64,000 nt of DNA from Verrucosispora sp. WMMD573 (GCF_027497175.1 NZ_CP114901.1:3658001-3722000), one strand, 5' to 3'. Positions 9,001-23,855 are shown, counted from the stretch's first letter. Translations and numbers: made by a program. Notes: a model not told the origin generated them from the sequence alone.

Positions 9001-10101
9001 CGGCTGGTGGGCGGCACCGAGGGTGACTTCGCCCGCAACTGCGTCGCCAACGTCATAGCCGACCCCGCCGAGTTGGCCAAGCGGGCCTACACCAACGCCG
9101 CATACTGCAGCGTCTACCCCGACGGCAGCCAGCATTACAAGAACTGCATCGCCACGGTTCTGGCTCCTGACTTCCTCGGCAACCAGACGCTGATCATGCT
9201 CACCGAGATCCTCAAAGGTGTCACAGCCATCCTGATCCCGGTCGCGGCAGCCGTCGCAATCGGGTGCATTGCGACGATCGTGTGCGGTGTGGTGGCCGGC
9301 AGCCTGCTGACCATCGGCGAGGCCGGCCTCAACGTCTACAAGCTCATCAACGGTGACCAGTCCCTGGCCGACGCGCTGCTGAAGCTCGGCCAGGTGGCCT
9401 TGGAAACATTGATCTTCGCCGGGCTGGCGAAGATCGTCCACGCCGGCTTCCAGACCGCCAAGCAGCTCCACAACATCAGCCGCGCGGCGAATGCGGCCAG
9501 GCATCAACTAGCCGTAGCCGACTTCGCTCGGGTGCAGTTGGTCTTCAACTCCTGCGTCCGTAGGCACAGTTTGGTTGCCGGAGGCGCGGCTTTACGGACT
9601 GACGCCAGCGACACGCTGATCGGTCAGCTTCGTCTCGGCCAGTCGGTGTCCGTCGTCCTTCCCGAGACCGGCCCAAAAGCGGGAAACCCGGTTTGGAATG
9701 TCCTTACTGCCAGGGGAACAGCCCTAGCGCACAACGCTGACTGCTTCGGCCTGACCGACCTCGGCGGGGGTTGGTTCCGCTCACCTGCTGGGCTCGACTA
9801 CGGTCCAAACGATGACAAGTTTGGTCACCGCATTCTGCACGTCCTGGCCCACGCTTATGAAGATCGATTGAAGCCGAACCATGGTGTTTTCGACACGGGG
9901 AGTAAAGGGCTGCTTGAGACAGTAGATGAGGCATGGCAGCGGAAAGGGCTGGCTGTCTCTGTGCTCGAACAGGGCGCTCGAACCACGTACGTTATCCCGA
10001 TGGGGCGCCGCGTCGGGTACAACCCGGAAGAAGATTTCATCCAAATTGTTGTCGAGCACGGAAACGAGGTGATCACAGCTTTCCCTCGTAAGTGGCCGTA
10101 A
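6061..10101 (+). CDS. Secreted ALF-repeat, alanine-rich coiled-coil protein with C-terminal putative RNase toxin domain
   Basis: This 1346-residue protein begins with a basic region and a signal-type helix (GLMVLALLVGLLPG, cleavage near ARA, residue about 45). Residues about 55-245 hold ALF-type repeats (PF03752-like; units such as VKAAAQQALDS...FLDAGW). A 340-residue Ala-rich coiled coil follows, then a second ALF cluster (about 595-795), a second coiled coil (about 800-935), a Cys-containing linker, and hydrophobic helices at about 1055-1105. The last 105 residues look like a BECR-fold RNase toxin: His1256, His1260, His1264, His1274, a GRRVG turn and a terminal VITAFP. This order (export, stalk, pretoxin, toxin) is that of actinobacterial polymorphic toxins. 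The toxin assignment is inference from pattern. The 3' end and downstream DNA are more AT-rich than the rest of the gene. Confidence 0.65.
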   Translation: MQSGVYSRVPGIRRQRDLLWRGPMTGLMVLALLVGLLPGKPARADDPPPLPADRAPVVQAWLNGGVKVRAAAESALLGPDDQVRAFLNEGWAQAQRLDERDAVVAVIAEAGPAVRAAAQQALDAFDAGDVNALSAFLNAGWQQAASTDTRVQVNQLMAAGGDQVKAAAQQALDSSDPAVWREFLDAGWQSRWLIDQRVRVNQAMATGGPQVKAAGQRALDAGTPEALESFLDHGWAVAAARDQEAETLTALYAQAQAQGELAEQETQRAKNEAARAKEAAAAARVAADKAAAATAAARHDTAEAAAQAKRAAVAAQKAAAAAKVAVQAAASANRAARAAAAAAQRAASAASQAERAAAKAYNAAAQAATDASKADAARVTAQEARDNAKLSRDFATTAHLAGQAIQAGLEAIDAAVSAANQAKLAADANDDATRYANEAGANASAAVAAARQARADADRALRAANAAQTYLQAAAKAAFAARDAANRAAERAEQAAAAAIDAANHAGDAAQAARRSSEAANAATVAAQAAVETAGQAIEVYDAARAADAERLAVVKDQGVEAARQANAQYEQAQLAARWDALQTEQRDAETNQLIAEVLNPATDPVAALGKARKVALNLSLASGVWTRQAAMAALGGSDVQVLEFVRSGIAEAAGQDDRVAVGNLAVTDNIALRDAALAALNSTDAAVSEFLRTQNYPGRYIQDRVRVNQILAGAKTSGDSHLAQKAQEALDSGDGQKLREFLAVGQYTAAVIGQRVRVNAIMASADSGPEVKAAAQIALDGPPPGIVQFLEEGRHAAAERDQDAAAHLAVVASLVERINGTAQTAVQNAMEAQKVAAQARNDAAAAANYASQAAKAAQDAANFAAKAAQYANQANASAERAAASVKTAKEAATRASVSARSAIRSASWAVLSHERALHSAKEAQASAKRAYDSAVAAGESAEEAVAAANQAYHEYELAVGLEVAKCQTEYAKSATADLERLVGGTEGDFARNCVANVIADPAELAKRAYTNAAYCSVYPDGSQHYKNCIATVLAPDFLGNQTLIMLTEILKGVTAILIPVAAAVAIGCIATIVCGVVAGSLLTIGEAGLNVYKLINGDQSLADALLKLGQVALETLIFAGLAKIVHAGFQTAKQLHNISRAANAARHQLAVADFARVQLVFNSCVRRHSLVAGGAALRTDASDTLIGQLRLGQSVSVVLPETGPKAGNPVWNVLTARGTALAHNADCFGLTDLGGGWFRSPAGLDYGPNDDKFGHRILHVLAHAYEDRLKPNHGVFDTGSKGLLETVDEAWQRKGLAVSVLEQGARTTYVIPMGRRVGYNPEEDFIQIVVEHGNEVITAFPRKWP

Positions 10102-10227
10102 AATCGACCGGGCTGCAACCCATCCACAAGTGCCTTCGAAGTCGGCTGCGGCGTGGCGATTTTCGGGCTTCATGTCCCGCATACATGAGGCGTGTCGCCG
10201 TTAATGCAGGAGGTTGCTCGGATTATG

Positions 10228-10701
10228 TTAATTGATAAAATTATCGCGGGATGCCGTTACTGCCGCTACTATGTCGGCTAGCGGCCGTTTCACAAGCGCA
10301 TTCCGCACGGGCGCGAAATCGGGTAGGTCGCGCGCCACGAGAGGAAATTCCTTGGGATCAAATTCGTACTCGCCGAGATTGCTCCATCCTGCCTGCACTT
10401 CTACAAGGCCCTCACCTATAGCCGTGACTCGCAGCCAGCCGGTGCACTGATCGGAGAAGTTGAATGGGAGCATGACGCGATCCTCGGCCGGCAGCCTTTC
10501 GAGTTCACAGATCCAACGGTCGAGGGTGTGGGCGGGCCCATGGTACCGGCTGCCGGTAAAGAACTCCGGGTCGTCCGGCACTAGGACGCACTGAAGACGG
10601 CTGGTGCCGACTTTGAGTACGAGCTCCGTCCGCGATCCTTCAACCAGCTCGATTGACAGACCGATGTGCTGCGGAAGACCGGCCGGCTGTTGAGAACTCA
10701 T
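10228..10701 (-). CDS. Small acidic protein of unknown function, possible immunity protein
   Basis: The start is ATG 10701, preceded by AAGGAG seven bases upstream; the in-frame TTG at 10707 has no spaced SD. The 157-residue product has no signal peptide or membrane segment and looks like a mixed alpha/beta cytosolic protein (SIELVEGSRTELVLKVG near the start, then CTGWLRVTAIGEGLVEV). I do not recognise the family. It is convergent to the toxin-like gene, 126 bases from its stop, and shares its relatively AT-rich composition. Immunity genes normally follow the toxin on the same strand, so a partner role is only a suggestion. Confidence 0.5.
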   Translation of the reverse strand: MSSQQPAGLPQHIGLSIELVEGSRTELVLKVGTSRLQCVLVPDDPEFFTGSRYHGPAHTLDRWICELERLPAEDRVMLPFNFSDQCTGWLRVTAIGEGLVEVQAGWSNLGEYEFDPKEFPLVARDLPDFAPVRNALVKRPLADIVAAVTASRDNFIN

Positions 10702-10951
10702 TGACAAGCTCCTTCCTAAGTGAGATTGCTACACACGGCTCCATGATGCTTGTCTAGACACGCTGTAACCAAATGGGTCGGGGTGGCGTTGCCGGCCGAG
10801 GAAGAGCTGATATTGGTCATCGTGCGGGTCGAGGTTTCCGCGCTGCTTCAACCGTTACAGTAGTCGAGCCTCACGCAGACCAGGGTTGCCTGTCGCTCCG
10901 CAGCACCACTGCGGCCGCAAACGGGTCGGGGCAGGCAATTCGTCACCCTGC

Positions 10952-13612
<2,661 letters not shown>

Positions 13613-13622
13613 CGACGGCCCG

Positions 13623-14069
13623 ATGACCAGGCGGGTGTACGTGTTCAACGGGCCGAACCTTGGCCGGCTGGGCGCCCGCCAGGTCGACGTCTACGGGGTG
13701 ACCAGCTACGCCGACCTGGTGAAACTCTGCGAGACCAGCGGGCGGGACCTGGGCCTGGACGTCGTCGTGCGGCAGACCGACGCCGAGCACGAGTTGCTCG
13801 GCTGGCTGCACACTGCCGCCGACGAGGGCGCCGCCGTGGTGCTCAACCCGGCGGCCTGGTCGCACTACTCGATCGCGGTGCGGGACGCCTGCGCGATGCT
13901 GCGTGGGCCGCTGGTGGAGGTGCACATCTCCAACATCCACGCGCGGGAGGAGTTCCGGCACCACTCGGTGGTCTCGGCGGTGGCGACCGGCGTGATCTGC
14001 GGGCTCGGCGTCGACGGCTACCGCCTCGCCCTGCACCACCTGGCCAACCGCCGCGACCAGACCGCCTGA
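13623..14069 (+). CDS. aroQ: 3-Dehydroquinate dehydratase, type II
   Basis: AroQ dehydrates 3-dehydroquinate to 3-dehydroshikimate. The 148-residue length and the N-terminal [19 protein letters not shown] are typical of type II enzymes; Arg19 and Tyr24 are the catalytic pair, and [15 protein letters not shown] carries the later histidine and substrate-binding residues. ATG 13623 is the only start that begins at the expected first strand. aroB and aroQ are adjacent on the same strand, completing steps two and three of the pathway next to aroC-aroK. Confidence 0.96.
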   Translation: MTRRVYVFNGPNLGRLGARQVDVYGVTSYADLVKLCETSGRDLGLDVVVRQTDAEHELLGWLHTAADEGAAVVLNPAAWSHYSIAVRDACAMLRGPLVEVHISNIHAREEFRHHSVVSAVATGVICGLGVDGYRLALHHLANRRDQTA

Positions 14070-14586
14070 CCCCCGAGCCGCCTGACGCCCAGACCGCTCG
14101 GCCTCAGTTCTCCGGTCACCGTCGGTTGACGGTCAGCCGCACCTTCATTCACCGCCGCGACTACGTTCGGTGCCGTTTACCCTCAGTGAGCAGCCGCCGC
14201 CCCCGCCCAACCTCCCTCCCCATCCTTTGCTCTGCTTCAACCCACGCACTAGCGGCTCACCAGCACCTTTGCGACGAGGTTGGATGACGATGCACGGCGT
14301 TTTCGCAACAGATCGTGACTGATGCGTGGGTTGAAGCAGAGCAAAGGGAGTGAGTTGGTAGGTGGGGGCGGGGCTGGAGTGTTACTGGCAGTGTCGGATG
14401 GGCGGAGTCGGGGGCGCACGGTGTCTTGCTGAGTCGCGTTGGATCGCGCTGAGTCGCGTCGCGCTGAGCCGGGCTGGACCTGTCGACCGGCGGCGGACTT
14501 GGCGGGCGGCCGACGGCGGTCGGCGGGTCGCGAGGCGGCTAGTAGACTTGCCAGGTCTGTCCGCCAAATGATGATCAAGGCAGGAA
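14070..14586. other. Intergenic region upstream of efp with a long inverted repeat
   Basis: These 517 bases hold no convincing gene. They contain the 124-bp palindromic element at 14224-14347 and, just before efp, a short-repeat stretch (GCTGAGTCGCGT twice near 14440-14470). A TAGACT sequence at 14543-14548 could be a -10 element for efp, but I see no matching -35. Confidence 0.6.
14224..14347. repeat. Inverted-repeat element, family A, copy 1
   Basis: Perfect 25-bp arms (14224-14248 and 14323-14347, left arm starting CCTTTGCTCTGCTTCAACCC) flank a 74-base centre that is more AT-rich than its surroundings. The same arm sequence, with one change, forms the element at 25067-25137. No coding capacity. 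Confidence 0.93.
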
Positions 14587-15144
14587 ATGGCCACCACCAA
14601 CGACCTGAAGAACGGCCTGGTACTCAACCTCGACGGAGAGCTCTGGGCCGTCGTCGAGTTCCAGCACGTCAAGCCCGGTAAGGGTGGTGCGTTTGTGCGT
14701 ACCACGCTGAAGAACGTGCTCTCCGGCAAGGTGGTCGACAAGACCTTCAACGCGGGCACCAAGGTGGAGACCGCGACCGTCGACAAGCGCACTATGCAGT
14801 ATCTCTACGCCGACGGCGAGGACTACGTCTTCATGGACATGGAGACGTTCGACCAGATCACGGTGATGGGTGGGACGGTCGGCGAGGCAGCCAACTACCT
14901 GCTCCCCGAGGCCGAGGCGATCGTGGCGACCCACGAGGGCGTGCCGCTCTACATCGAGCTGCCGACCTCGGTCGTGCTGGAGGTCACCTACACGGAGCCG
15001 GGCCTGCAGGGCGACCGGTCCACCGGTGGCAACAAGCCGGCGACGGTGGAGACGGGTGCGACCGTCCAGGTGCCGCTCTTCGTCACCACCGGCGAGAAGA
15101 TCAAGGTCGACACCCGCGACGGCCGTTACCTCGGCCGCGCCTGA
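14587..15144 (+). CDS. efp: Translation elongation factor P
   Basis: EF-P (185 residues) binds ribosomes stalled on consecutive prolines and promotes peptide bond formation. The three beta-barrel layout is intact, and the tip loop reads KPGKGGAF with Lys32 at the position modified in some bacteria. An AAGGCAGGAA site precedes the ATG. The stop overlaps the nusB ATG by one base (TGATG), so efp and nusB are coupled, a standard actinobacterial arrangement. Confidence 0.97.
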   Translation: MATTNDLKNGLVLNLDGELWAVVEFQHVKPGKGGAFVRTTLKNVLSGKVVDKTFNAGTKVETATVDKRTMQYLYADGEDYVFMDMETFDQITVMGGTVGEAANYLLPEAEAIVATHEGVPLYIELPTSVVLEVTYTEPGLQGDRSTGGNKPATVETGATVQVPLFVTTGEKIKVDTRDGRYLGRA

Positions 15145-15578
15145 TGTCCGAGGGTCCGAAGCAGCAGATGCCGGCGCGTCGTAAGGCGCGCAAGCGGGCG
15201 TTGGACGTGCTCTTCGAGGCCGACCTGCGTGATCGTCCGCCGGTCGAGGTGCTGGCCGGCTATGTCGAGCGGATCGAGAAGCCGCGCCCCGAGCACCTGG
15301 GGTACGCGGTCGGCCTGGTCGAGGGGGTGGCCGGGCACCTGGACCGGATCGACGAGCTGATCTCCAGCTACGCCGAGGGCTGGACATTGGACCGGATGCC
15401 CGTGGTCGACCGCAACCTGGCCCGGATCGCGGTCTACGAGCTGTTGTATCTCGACGAGATCGACGACGCGGTGGCGATCAGCGAGGCGGTGGAGCTGGCC
15501 CGGCAGATGTCGACCGACGACTCGCCCCGCTTCCTCAACGGTCTGCTCGGCCGGATCGCCGAGTACGCCACCCGCTGA
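15144..15578 (+). CDS. nusB: Transcription antitermination factor NusB
   Basis: NusB (144 residues) binds boxA RNA with S10 in rRNA antitermination. The protein has the expected basic start (PARRKARKRALDVLFEADLR), the central RMPVVDRNLARIAVYELLYLD region and the C-terminal RFLNGLLGRIAEY helix. It is the last gene of the efp operon and ends before the bidirectional hairpin at 15629-15660. Confidence 0.96.
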   Translation: MSEGPKQQMPARRKARKRALDVLFEADLRDRPPVEVLAGYVERIEKPRPEHLGYAVGLVEGVAGHLDRIDELISSYAEGWTLDRMPVVDRNLARIAVYELLYLDEIDDAVAISEAVELARQMSTDDSPRFLNGLLGRIAEYATR

Positions 15579-15628
15579 GGTGGGCGGACGCCGCCGTTGG
15601 GCGTCGCGCACCAGCGACGGAAACGACG

Positions 15629-15660
15629 AAAGGGCCCGTGCCGTCCGGCACGGGCCCTTT
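15629..15660. terminator. Bidirectional terminator between nusB and bldD
   Basis: Fifteen-base perfect arms (AAAGGGCCCGTGCCG and its complement, 15629-15643 and 15646-15660) enclose a two-base gap. A-rich and T-rich ends flank it on both sides, so it can stop nusB and the convergent bldD transcript. Confidence 0.9.
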
Positions 15661-15674
15661 CGCGTGGTCGAATC

Positions 15675-16163
15675 TCAGGAGGCGAAGAATGCCCGGGGGT
15701 CGGCGACCAGTACGCCGTGCTCGGTCAGCCGCTCGATCAGGCCGGACGGCGAGGCGTCGTAGACGATCGCGAGGGCGCGCAGGTCGTCGGCGCGGATCGA
15801 CAGCACCCGGCCGTTGTAGTCGCCGCGCTGCTGCTGGATGGCACGCGCGTACCGGGCCACGTAGGCGAGATCCTCACTGGCCTCGTCGTAGAGGCGCTCC
15901 AGGTCCAGGACGATCTTGCTGGTGGGTTCGTGTCGTACCCCACTGCCGTCGGGCAGCAACTCCGAGACCGGCACGCGGTAGAACTCAGCCAGCTCGGCCA
16001 GACGGGACACCGTGACGGCCCGGTCGCCGCGCTCGTACGAGCCGACCACAACCGCCTTCCATCGCCCGTTCGACTTCTCCTCCACCCCCTGCAGGGACAG
16101 CCCCTGCTGCTGGCGGATGGAGCGCAGGCGGGCGCCCAGAGACTTGGCGTATTCAGAGGGCAT
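15675..16163 (-). CDS. bldD: Developmental master regulator BldD, c-di-GMP-binding
   Basis: BldD represses sporulation genes during vegetative growth and is made a DNA-binding dimer by tetrameric c-di-GMP. The 162-residue protein has an N-terminal HTH (about residues 8-70, MPSEYAKSLGARLRSIRQQQG) and a C-terminal domain with the c-di-GMP signature RGD-x8-RxxD, here Arg113, Asp115, Arg124 and Asp127. Length and motif match Streptomyces BldD, offset by one residue. It stands alone between nusB and pyrR, its position in many actinomycetes. Confidence 0.95.
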   Translation of the reverse strand: MPSEYAKSLGARLRSIRQQQGLSLQGVEEKSNGRWKAVVVGSYERGDRAVTVSRLAELAEFYRVPVSELLPDGSGVRHEPTSKIVLDLERLYDEASEDLAYVARYARAIQQQRGDYNGRVLSIRADDLRALAIVYDASPSGLIERLTEHGVLVADPRAFFAS

Positions 16164-16297
16164 TCGGACACTCCCAGTGCTGCTCGGGTTCTCCCAGCGA
16201 TTCGCTACGGAGCGTGACGGTACGGGGATTCGTACACCTGGTCAAGTGGTCGCGATCTTCCCGTTGTGTACCCCGGGTGAGTTGTCCCGTTTCGCCT

Positions 16298-16317
16298 GGC
16301 TGACTGGCCAGTCAGCC
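16298..16317. promoter_or_regulatory. 20-bp perfect palindrome, candidate operator
   Basis: The sequence GGCTGACTGGCCAGTCAGCC is its own reverse complement. TGACT-N4-AGTCA is typical of TetR-family operators, but no TetR-type gene is in the window. It lies about 150 bases from pyrR and from bldD. Confidence 0.5.
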
Positions 16318-16439
16318 AACGGCGACGGGTGACGCCGTCGTAGCTGGTGCCCGCGCGTCGAGGCGGCGACGACCACTGGTAACGTTGCCGAAGCCCCTGC
16401 GCCGGCCGCTCCCGGCCGGCCGGGAGGATCCGACGTCCT

Positions 16440-16472
16440 TTAACGACCCGTCCCGTGAGGCGGGGAAGGAGG
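16440..16472 (+). promoter_or_regulatory. Candidate PyrR-binding RNA hairpin overlapping the pyrR ribosome-binding region
   Basis: The leader reads TTTAACGACCCGTCC then CGTGAGGCGGGG and is followed at once by AAGGAGG (16466-16472), the SD of pyrR. CGUCCCGUGAGGCG fits the PyrR recognition consensus ARUCCNGNGAGGYU at almost every position, and the CCCG/CGGG ends can pair. PyrR bound to UMP would hide the SD, as shown for mycobacterial pyr translational repression. Confidence 0.75.
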
Positions 16473-16478
16473 TCCGCC

Positions 16479-17063
16479 GTGGCCTACCCATCGGCTGCCC
16501 CGTCGTCGCCGCCGCGACAACCCTCGGTGAAGGTGATTTTGACCAGCGCCGACCTGCAACGCGTGGTCGACCGCATCGCTCACCAGATCCTCGAGAAGAC
16601 CCAGGGCGCGGCCGACACCGTGCTGCTCGGCATTCCCACCCGGGGTGCCCCCCTCGCCAGCCGCCTCGCCGCCCGGATCAGCGCCTTCGAGGGAATTTCC
16701 GTGCCGGTCGGCGTGCTCGACATCACTCTCTACCGCGACGACCTGCGCCGGAACGCCACCCGGGCAGTCGGGCCCACCCAGCTGCCGGCCGGTGGCATCG
16801 ACGGCAAGCGGGTGGTCCTCGTCGACGACGTCCTTTTCTCCGGGCGGACGGTCCGAGCGGCCCTCGACGCGCTCGGTGACCTCGGGCGGCCCGCCTCGGT
16901 GCAACTTGCCGTGCTGGTCGACCGGGGGCACCGGCAGCTACCGATCCGCGCCGACTACGTCGGCAAGAACATCCCGACCGCCCTGGCCGAGAGTGTCAAG
17001 GTGACGCTGGTCGAGACCGACGGCACGGACGAGGTCCGGCTCTACGGCGAGGAGGCCCGATGA
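16479..17063 (+). CDS. pyrR: Bifunctional pyr operon regulator / uracil phosphoribosyltransferase
   Basis: PyrR senses UMP and PRPP and represses pyr mRNA; it also has uracil phosphoribosyltransferase activity. The PRPP-binding motif [19 protein letters not shown] is intact. GTG 16479 is chosen over the upstream ATG 16455 because a full AAGGAGG lies six bases ahead and 16455 would sit upstream of that SD; this gives 194 residues. The stop overlaps pyrB (ATGA), so pyrR-pyrB-pyrC form a coupled operon start. Confidence 0.94.
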   Translation: MAYPSAAPSSPPRQPSVKVILTSADLQRVVDRIAHQILEKTQGAADTVLLGIPTRGAPLASRLAARISAFEGISVPVGVLDITLYRDDLRRNATRAVGPTQLPAGGIDGKRVVLVDDVLFSGRTVRAALDALGDLGRPASVQLAVLVDRGHRQLPIRADYVGKNIPTALAESVKVTLVETDGTDEVRLYGEEAR

Positions 17064-17986
17064 TCAGGCACCTACTCTCCGGTGCCGACCTTGACTCCGA
17101 CACCGCCACCCAAATCCTGGACACTGCCGCCGAGATGGCCGCGGTAGCCGGTCGTGAGGTCAAGAAGCTGCCCGCCCTGCGGGGCCGGACCGTGGTGAAC
17201 CTCTTCTACGAGGATTCGACCCGCACCCGGATCTCGTTCGAGGCGGCGGCGAAGCGGCTCAGCGCCGACGTGATCAACTTTTCGGCGAAGGGCTCCAGCG
17301 TCACCAAGGGCGAGAGCCTGAAGGACACCGCGCTGACCCTGCAGGCGATGGGGGCCGACGCGGTGGTGGTTCGGCACCCCGCCTCGGGTGCCCCGCACCG
17401 CCTCGCCGACTGGGTCGACGGTTCGGTGGTCAACGCCGGCGACGGCACCCACGAGCATCCCACCCAGGCGCTGCTCGACGCGTACACGATGCGGTCCCGC
17501 CTGGGTCGCCTGGCCGGTCTGTCGGTGGCCGTGGTCGGTGACGTGCTGCACTCCCGGGTGGCCCGCTCGAACGTGCTGCTGCTGTCCACCCTCGGCGCCA
17601 AGGTGACCCTGGTCGGGCCACCCACGCTCATCCCGGTCGACATCGCCGCCGCTCTCGCCCCGGGCACCGACGTCTGCTACGACCTCGACGCGGTGCTGCC
17701 GTCGTCGGACGTGGTGATGATGCTGCGGGTGCAGCGGGAGCGGATGAACGACTCCTACTTCCCGTCCGCCCGCGAGTACGCCCGCCGCTACGGCCTGGAC
17801 GGTCCGCGGATGAGTCGGCTGCCGGAGCACGCCATCGTCATGCATCCCGGCCCGATGAACCGGGGCATGGAGATCACGCCGGAGGTCGCGGACTCGCCCC
17901 GCTCCACCATCGTCGAACAGGTCGCCAACGGTGTCTCCGTCCGGATGGCCGTCCTCTACCTGCTGCTCGGGGGGAACAACCGGTGA
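17060..17986 (+). CDS. pyrB: Aspartate carbamoyltransferase, catalytic chain
   Basis: PyrB joins carbamoyl phosphate and aspartate, the committed pyrimidine step. The 308-residue protein has the carbamoyl-phosphate loop [13 protein letters not shown] (about residues 50-62), the [11 protein letters not shown] block and the C-terminal [11 protein letters not shown]. No pyrI regulatory chain is present. It overlaps pyrR and pyrC by four bases at each end. Confidence 0.97.
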   Translation: MIRHLLSGADLDSDTATQILDTAAEMAAVAGREVKKLPALRGRTVVNLFYEDSTRTRISFEAAAKRLSADVINFSAKGSSVTKGESLKDTALTLQAMGADAVVVRHPASGAPHRLADWVDGSVVNAGDGTHEHPTQALLDAYTMRSRLGRLAGLSVAVVGDVLHSRVARSNVLLLSTLGAKVTLVGPPTLIPVDIAAALAPGTDVCYDLDAVLPSSDVVMMLRVQRERMNDSYFPSAREYARRYGLDGPRMSRLPEHAIVMHPGPMNRGMEITPEVADSPRSTIVEQVANGVSVRMAVLYLLLGGNNR

Positions 17987-19260
17987 ACTCGTACCTGATC
18001 AGGAATGTCAGCGTCCTCGGCGGCGCACCGACCGACCTGCTGATCCGCGACGGCGTCGTCGCCGAGACCGGCGCGGGGCTCTCCGCGCCGGAGGCCACGG
18101 TGCTCGACGCCGACGGGCTGGTCGCCCTGCCCGGCCTGGTCGACCTGCACACCCACCTGCGCGAGCCCGGCCGGGAGGACGCCGAGACGGTCGAGACCGG
18201 TTCCCGGGCGGCGGCGCTCGGCGGCTACACCGCGGTCTGCGCGATGGCGAACACCTCGCCGGTGGCCGACACCGCGGGAGTGGTGGAACAGGTGTGGCGG
18301 CTCGGCCGCGAGGCCGGGCTGGTCGACGTGCAGCCGATCGGCGCGGTCACCGTCGGCCTGGCCGGCGAGCGGTTGGCCGAACTCGGCGCGATGGCCGAGT
18401 CGGCGGCCCGGGTGCGGATCTTCTCCGACGACGGGCACTGCGTCGCCGATCCCCGGCTGATGCGCCGTGCGCTGGAGTACGTGAAGGCGTTCGACGGCAT
18501 CATCGCCCAGCACGCCGAGGAGCCCCGGCTCACCGAGGGCGCGCAGATGCACGAGGGTGAGGTCTCCACCCGGTTGGGCCTGACCGGGTGGCCGGCGGTC
18601 GCCGAGGAGGCGATCATCGCCCGGGACGTGCTGCTCGCGGAGCACGTCGGCAGCCGGCTGCACATCTGCCACGTCTCCACCGCCGGCAGCGTCGAGGTGC
18701 TGCGCCACGCCAAGGCCCGGGGAGTACGCGTCACCGCCGAGGTGACCCCGCACCACCTGCTGCTCACCGACACACGTGCCGAGACCTACGACCCCGTGTT
18801 CAAGGTCAACCCGCCGCTGCGTACCGCCACCGACATCGCCGCGCTGCGGGCCGCGCTGGTCGACGGAGTGATCGACATCATCGCCACCGACCACGCCCCG
18901 CACGCCGTGGAGGACAAGGAGTGCGAGTGGGCGTACGCCCGGCCGGGCATGCTCGGGCTGGAGACGGCGCTGTCCATCGCGCTCGACGTGCTGGGTCCGC
19001 AGTGGGACCTGATCGCCGAGCGGATGTCCCGTACGCCGGCCCGGATCGCCGGGCTCACCGAACACGGTCATGATCCGGCTCCCGGCGCGCCGGCCACCCT
19101 CACCCTTGTCGACCCGGCGGCCCGTCGGGTAATCGAGCCGGCGGAGCAGGCCAGCCGTAGCCGCAACACCCCGTACGCCCGGATGACGCTGCCGGGTCGC
19201 ATCGTGGCGACCTTCCTGCGTGGCGAGGCGACGGTCCTGGACGGAAAGGCTCTTCGGTGA
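17983..19260 (+). CDS. pyrC: Dihydroorotase
   Basis: PyrC cyclises carbamoyl aspartate to dihydroorotate. The 425-residue length and motifs are those of the long bacterial (class I) enzyme: metal-binding [10 protein letters not shown] (about residues 47-56), [12 protein letters not shown] and [12 protein letters not shown]. The GTG start overlaps the pyrB stop. The 55-base spacer to carA holds the second copy of the stop-anchored repeat. Confidence 0.97.
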   Translation: MNSYLIRNVSVLGGAPTDLLIRDGVVAETGAGLSAPEATVLDADGLVALPGLVDLHTHLREPGREDAETVETGSRAAALGGYTAVCAMANTSPVADTAGVVEQVWRLGREAGLVDVQPIGAVTVGLAGERLAELGAMAESAARVRIFSDDGHCVADPRLMRRALEYVKAFDGIIAQHAEEPRLTEGAQMHEGEVSTRLGLTGWPAVAEEAIIARDVLLAEHVGSRLHICHVSTAGSVEVLRHAKARGVRVTAEVTPHHLLLTDTRAETYDPVFKVNPPLRTATDIAALRAALVDGVIDIIATDHAPHAVEDKECEWAYARPGMLGLETALSIALDVLGPQWDLIAERMSRTPARIAGLTEHGHDPAPGAPATLTLVDPAARRVIEPAEQASRSRNTPYARMTLPGRIVATFLRGEATVLDGKALR

Positions 19261-19306
19261 GTGCGAGGAATGCAGCGGAGCGGAGTCCCGCAGTCGCGAA
19301 CGAAAG
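19257..19306 (+). repeat. Intergenic repeat element starting at the pyrC stop, copy 2
   Basis: It begins GTGAGTGCGAGGA, as at 13563, and ends CCCGCAGTCGCGAACG. The middle is diverged. As in the first copy, the element starts at the stop codon of the upstream gene and bridges to the next one. Confidence 0.75.
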
Positions 19307-19315
19307 GCAGGCCCG

Positions 19316-20468
19316 GTGAAGCGCAGATCGGCGATCCTGGTCCTGGAGGACGGGCGCACGTTCCACGGCGAGGCGTACGGCAGCGTCGGCGAGACCTTCG
19401 GCGAGGCGGTCTTCAACACCGGGATGACCGGTTACCAGGAGACGCTCACCGACCCGTCGTACCACCGCCAGGTGGTGGTGCAGACCGCTCCACACATCGG
19501 CAACACCGGCGTCAACACCCTCGACGACGAGTCACGCCGGATCTGGGTGGCCGGTTACGTGGTGCGTGACCCGGCCCGGGTCAGCTCCAACTGGCGGGCC
19601 ACCGGCGGGCTGGAGGACCGGCTGGCCACCGAGGGCGTGGTCGGCATCAGCGGCGTGGACACCCGGGCACTGACCCGCCACCTGCGCGAACGTGGCGCGA
19701 TGCGGGTGGGCGTCTCCAGTGTCGAGGACGACCCCCGGGCGCTGCTCGAACGGGTTCGCCAGTCGCCGCAGATGCTCGGCGCGGATCTCTCCGCCGAGGT
19801 GACCACCGCGACGCCGTACGTGATCGACGCCGAGGGCGAGCACCGGTTCACGGTGGCCGCGCTGGACCTGGGCATCAAGCGCAACGTGCCGCGCCGGCTC
19901 GCCGCGCGGGGCGTGACCACCCACGTGCTGCCGGCCCACTCGACAATCGAGGACCTGCTGGCCACCGGCGCCGACGCGGTCTTCTTCTCACCGGGCCCCG
20001 GTGACCCGGCGACCGCCGACGCACCGGTCGCGCTGGCCCGCGAGGTGATGCGCCGCGAGGTGCCGCTGTTCGGCATCTGCTTCGGCAGCCAGATCCTCGG
20101 CCGGGCGCTCGGCTTCGGCACCTACAAGCTCGGCTACGGTCACCGGGGGATCAACCAGCCGGTGCTCGACCGGGTGACCGGCAAGGTCGAGGTGACCAGT
20201 CACAACCACGGCTTCGCGGTGGAGGTGCCCGGGGCACGGCCGGGCGCGGTGGTGCCGGACCAGGTGATCGAGACCGAGTTCGGCGGCGTCCAGGTGTCGC
20301 ACCTCTGTCTCAACGACAACGTGGTCGAGGGGCTGCGGGCGCGCGACGTGCCCGCCTTCACCGTTCAGTACCACCCGGAGGCGGCGGCCGGCCCGCACGA
20401 CGCGGATTATCTCTTCGACCGCTTCGCCGAGCTGATCGACGGCCGGGCTCTCAGTGGGGGGCGTACCA

Positions 20469-20476
<8 letters not shown>
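19316..20476 (+). CDS. carA: Carbamoyl-phosphate synthase, small (glutaminase) subunit
   Basis: CarA hydrolyses glutamine and passes ammonia to CarB. GTG 19316 gives the expected start [15 protein letters not shown] and 386 residues; the frame is open upstream only through the end of pyrC. The C-terminal class I amidotransferase domain has the nucleophile in [16 protein letters not shown] and the His-Glu pair in [12 protein letters not shown]. carB overlaps its 3' end by eight bases. Confidence 0.96.

Positions 20477-23855
<3,379 letters not shown>

Larger units (their letters stand above)
16164..16478. other. Divergent regulatory region between bldD and pyrR
   Basis: These 315 bases carry the promoters of bldD (leftward) and the pyr operon (rightward), a perfect 20-bp palindrome at 16298-16317 and a PyrR-site-like hairpin at 16447-16465. 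No gene is apparent. Confidence 0.6.

Noticed and set aside
10225..10281. Tiny 18-residue frame with an upstream GGAGG
   Set aside because: The SD is 11 bases away, and the frame overlaps the end of the convergent gene; no support for translation.
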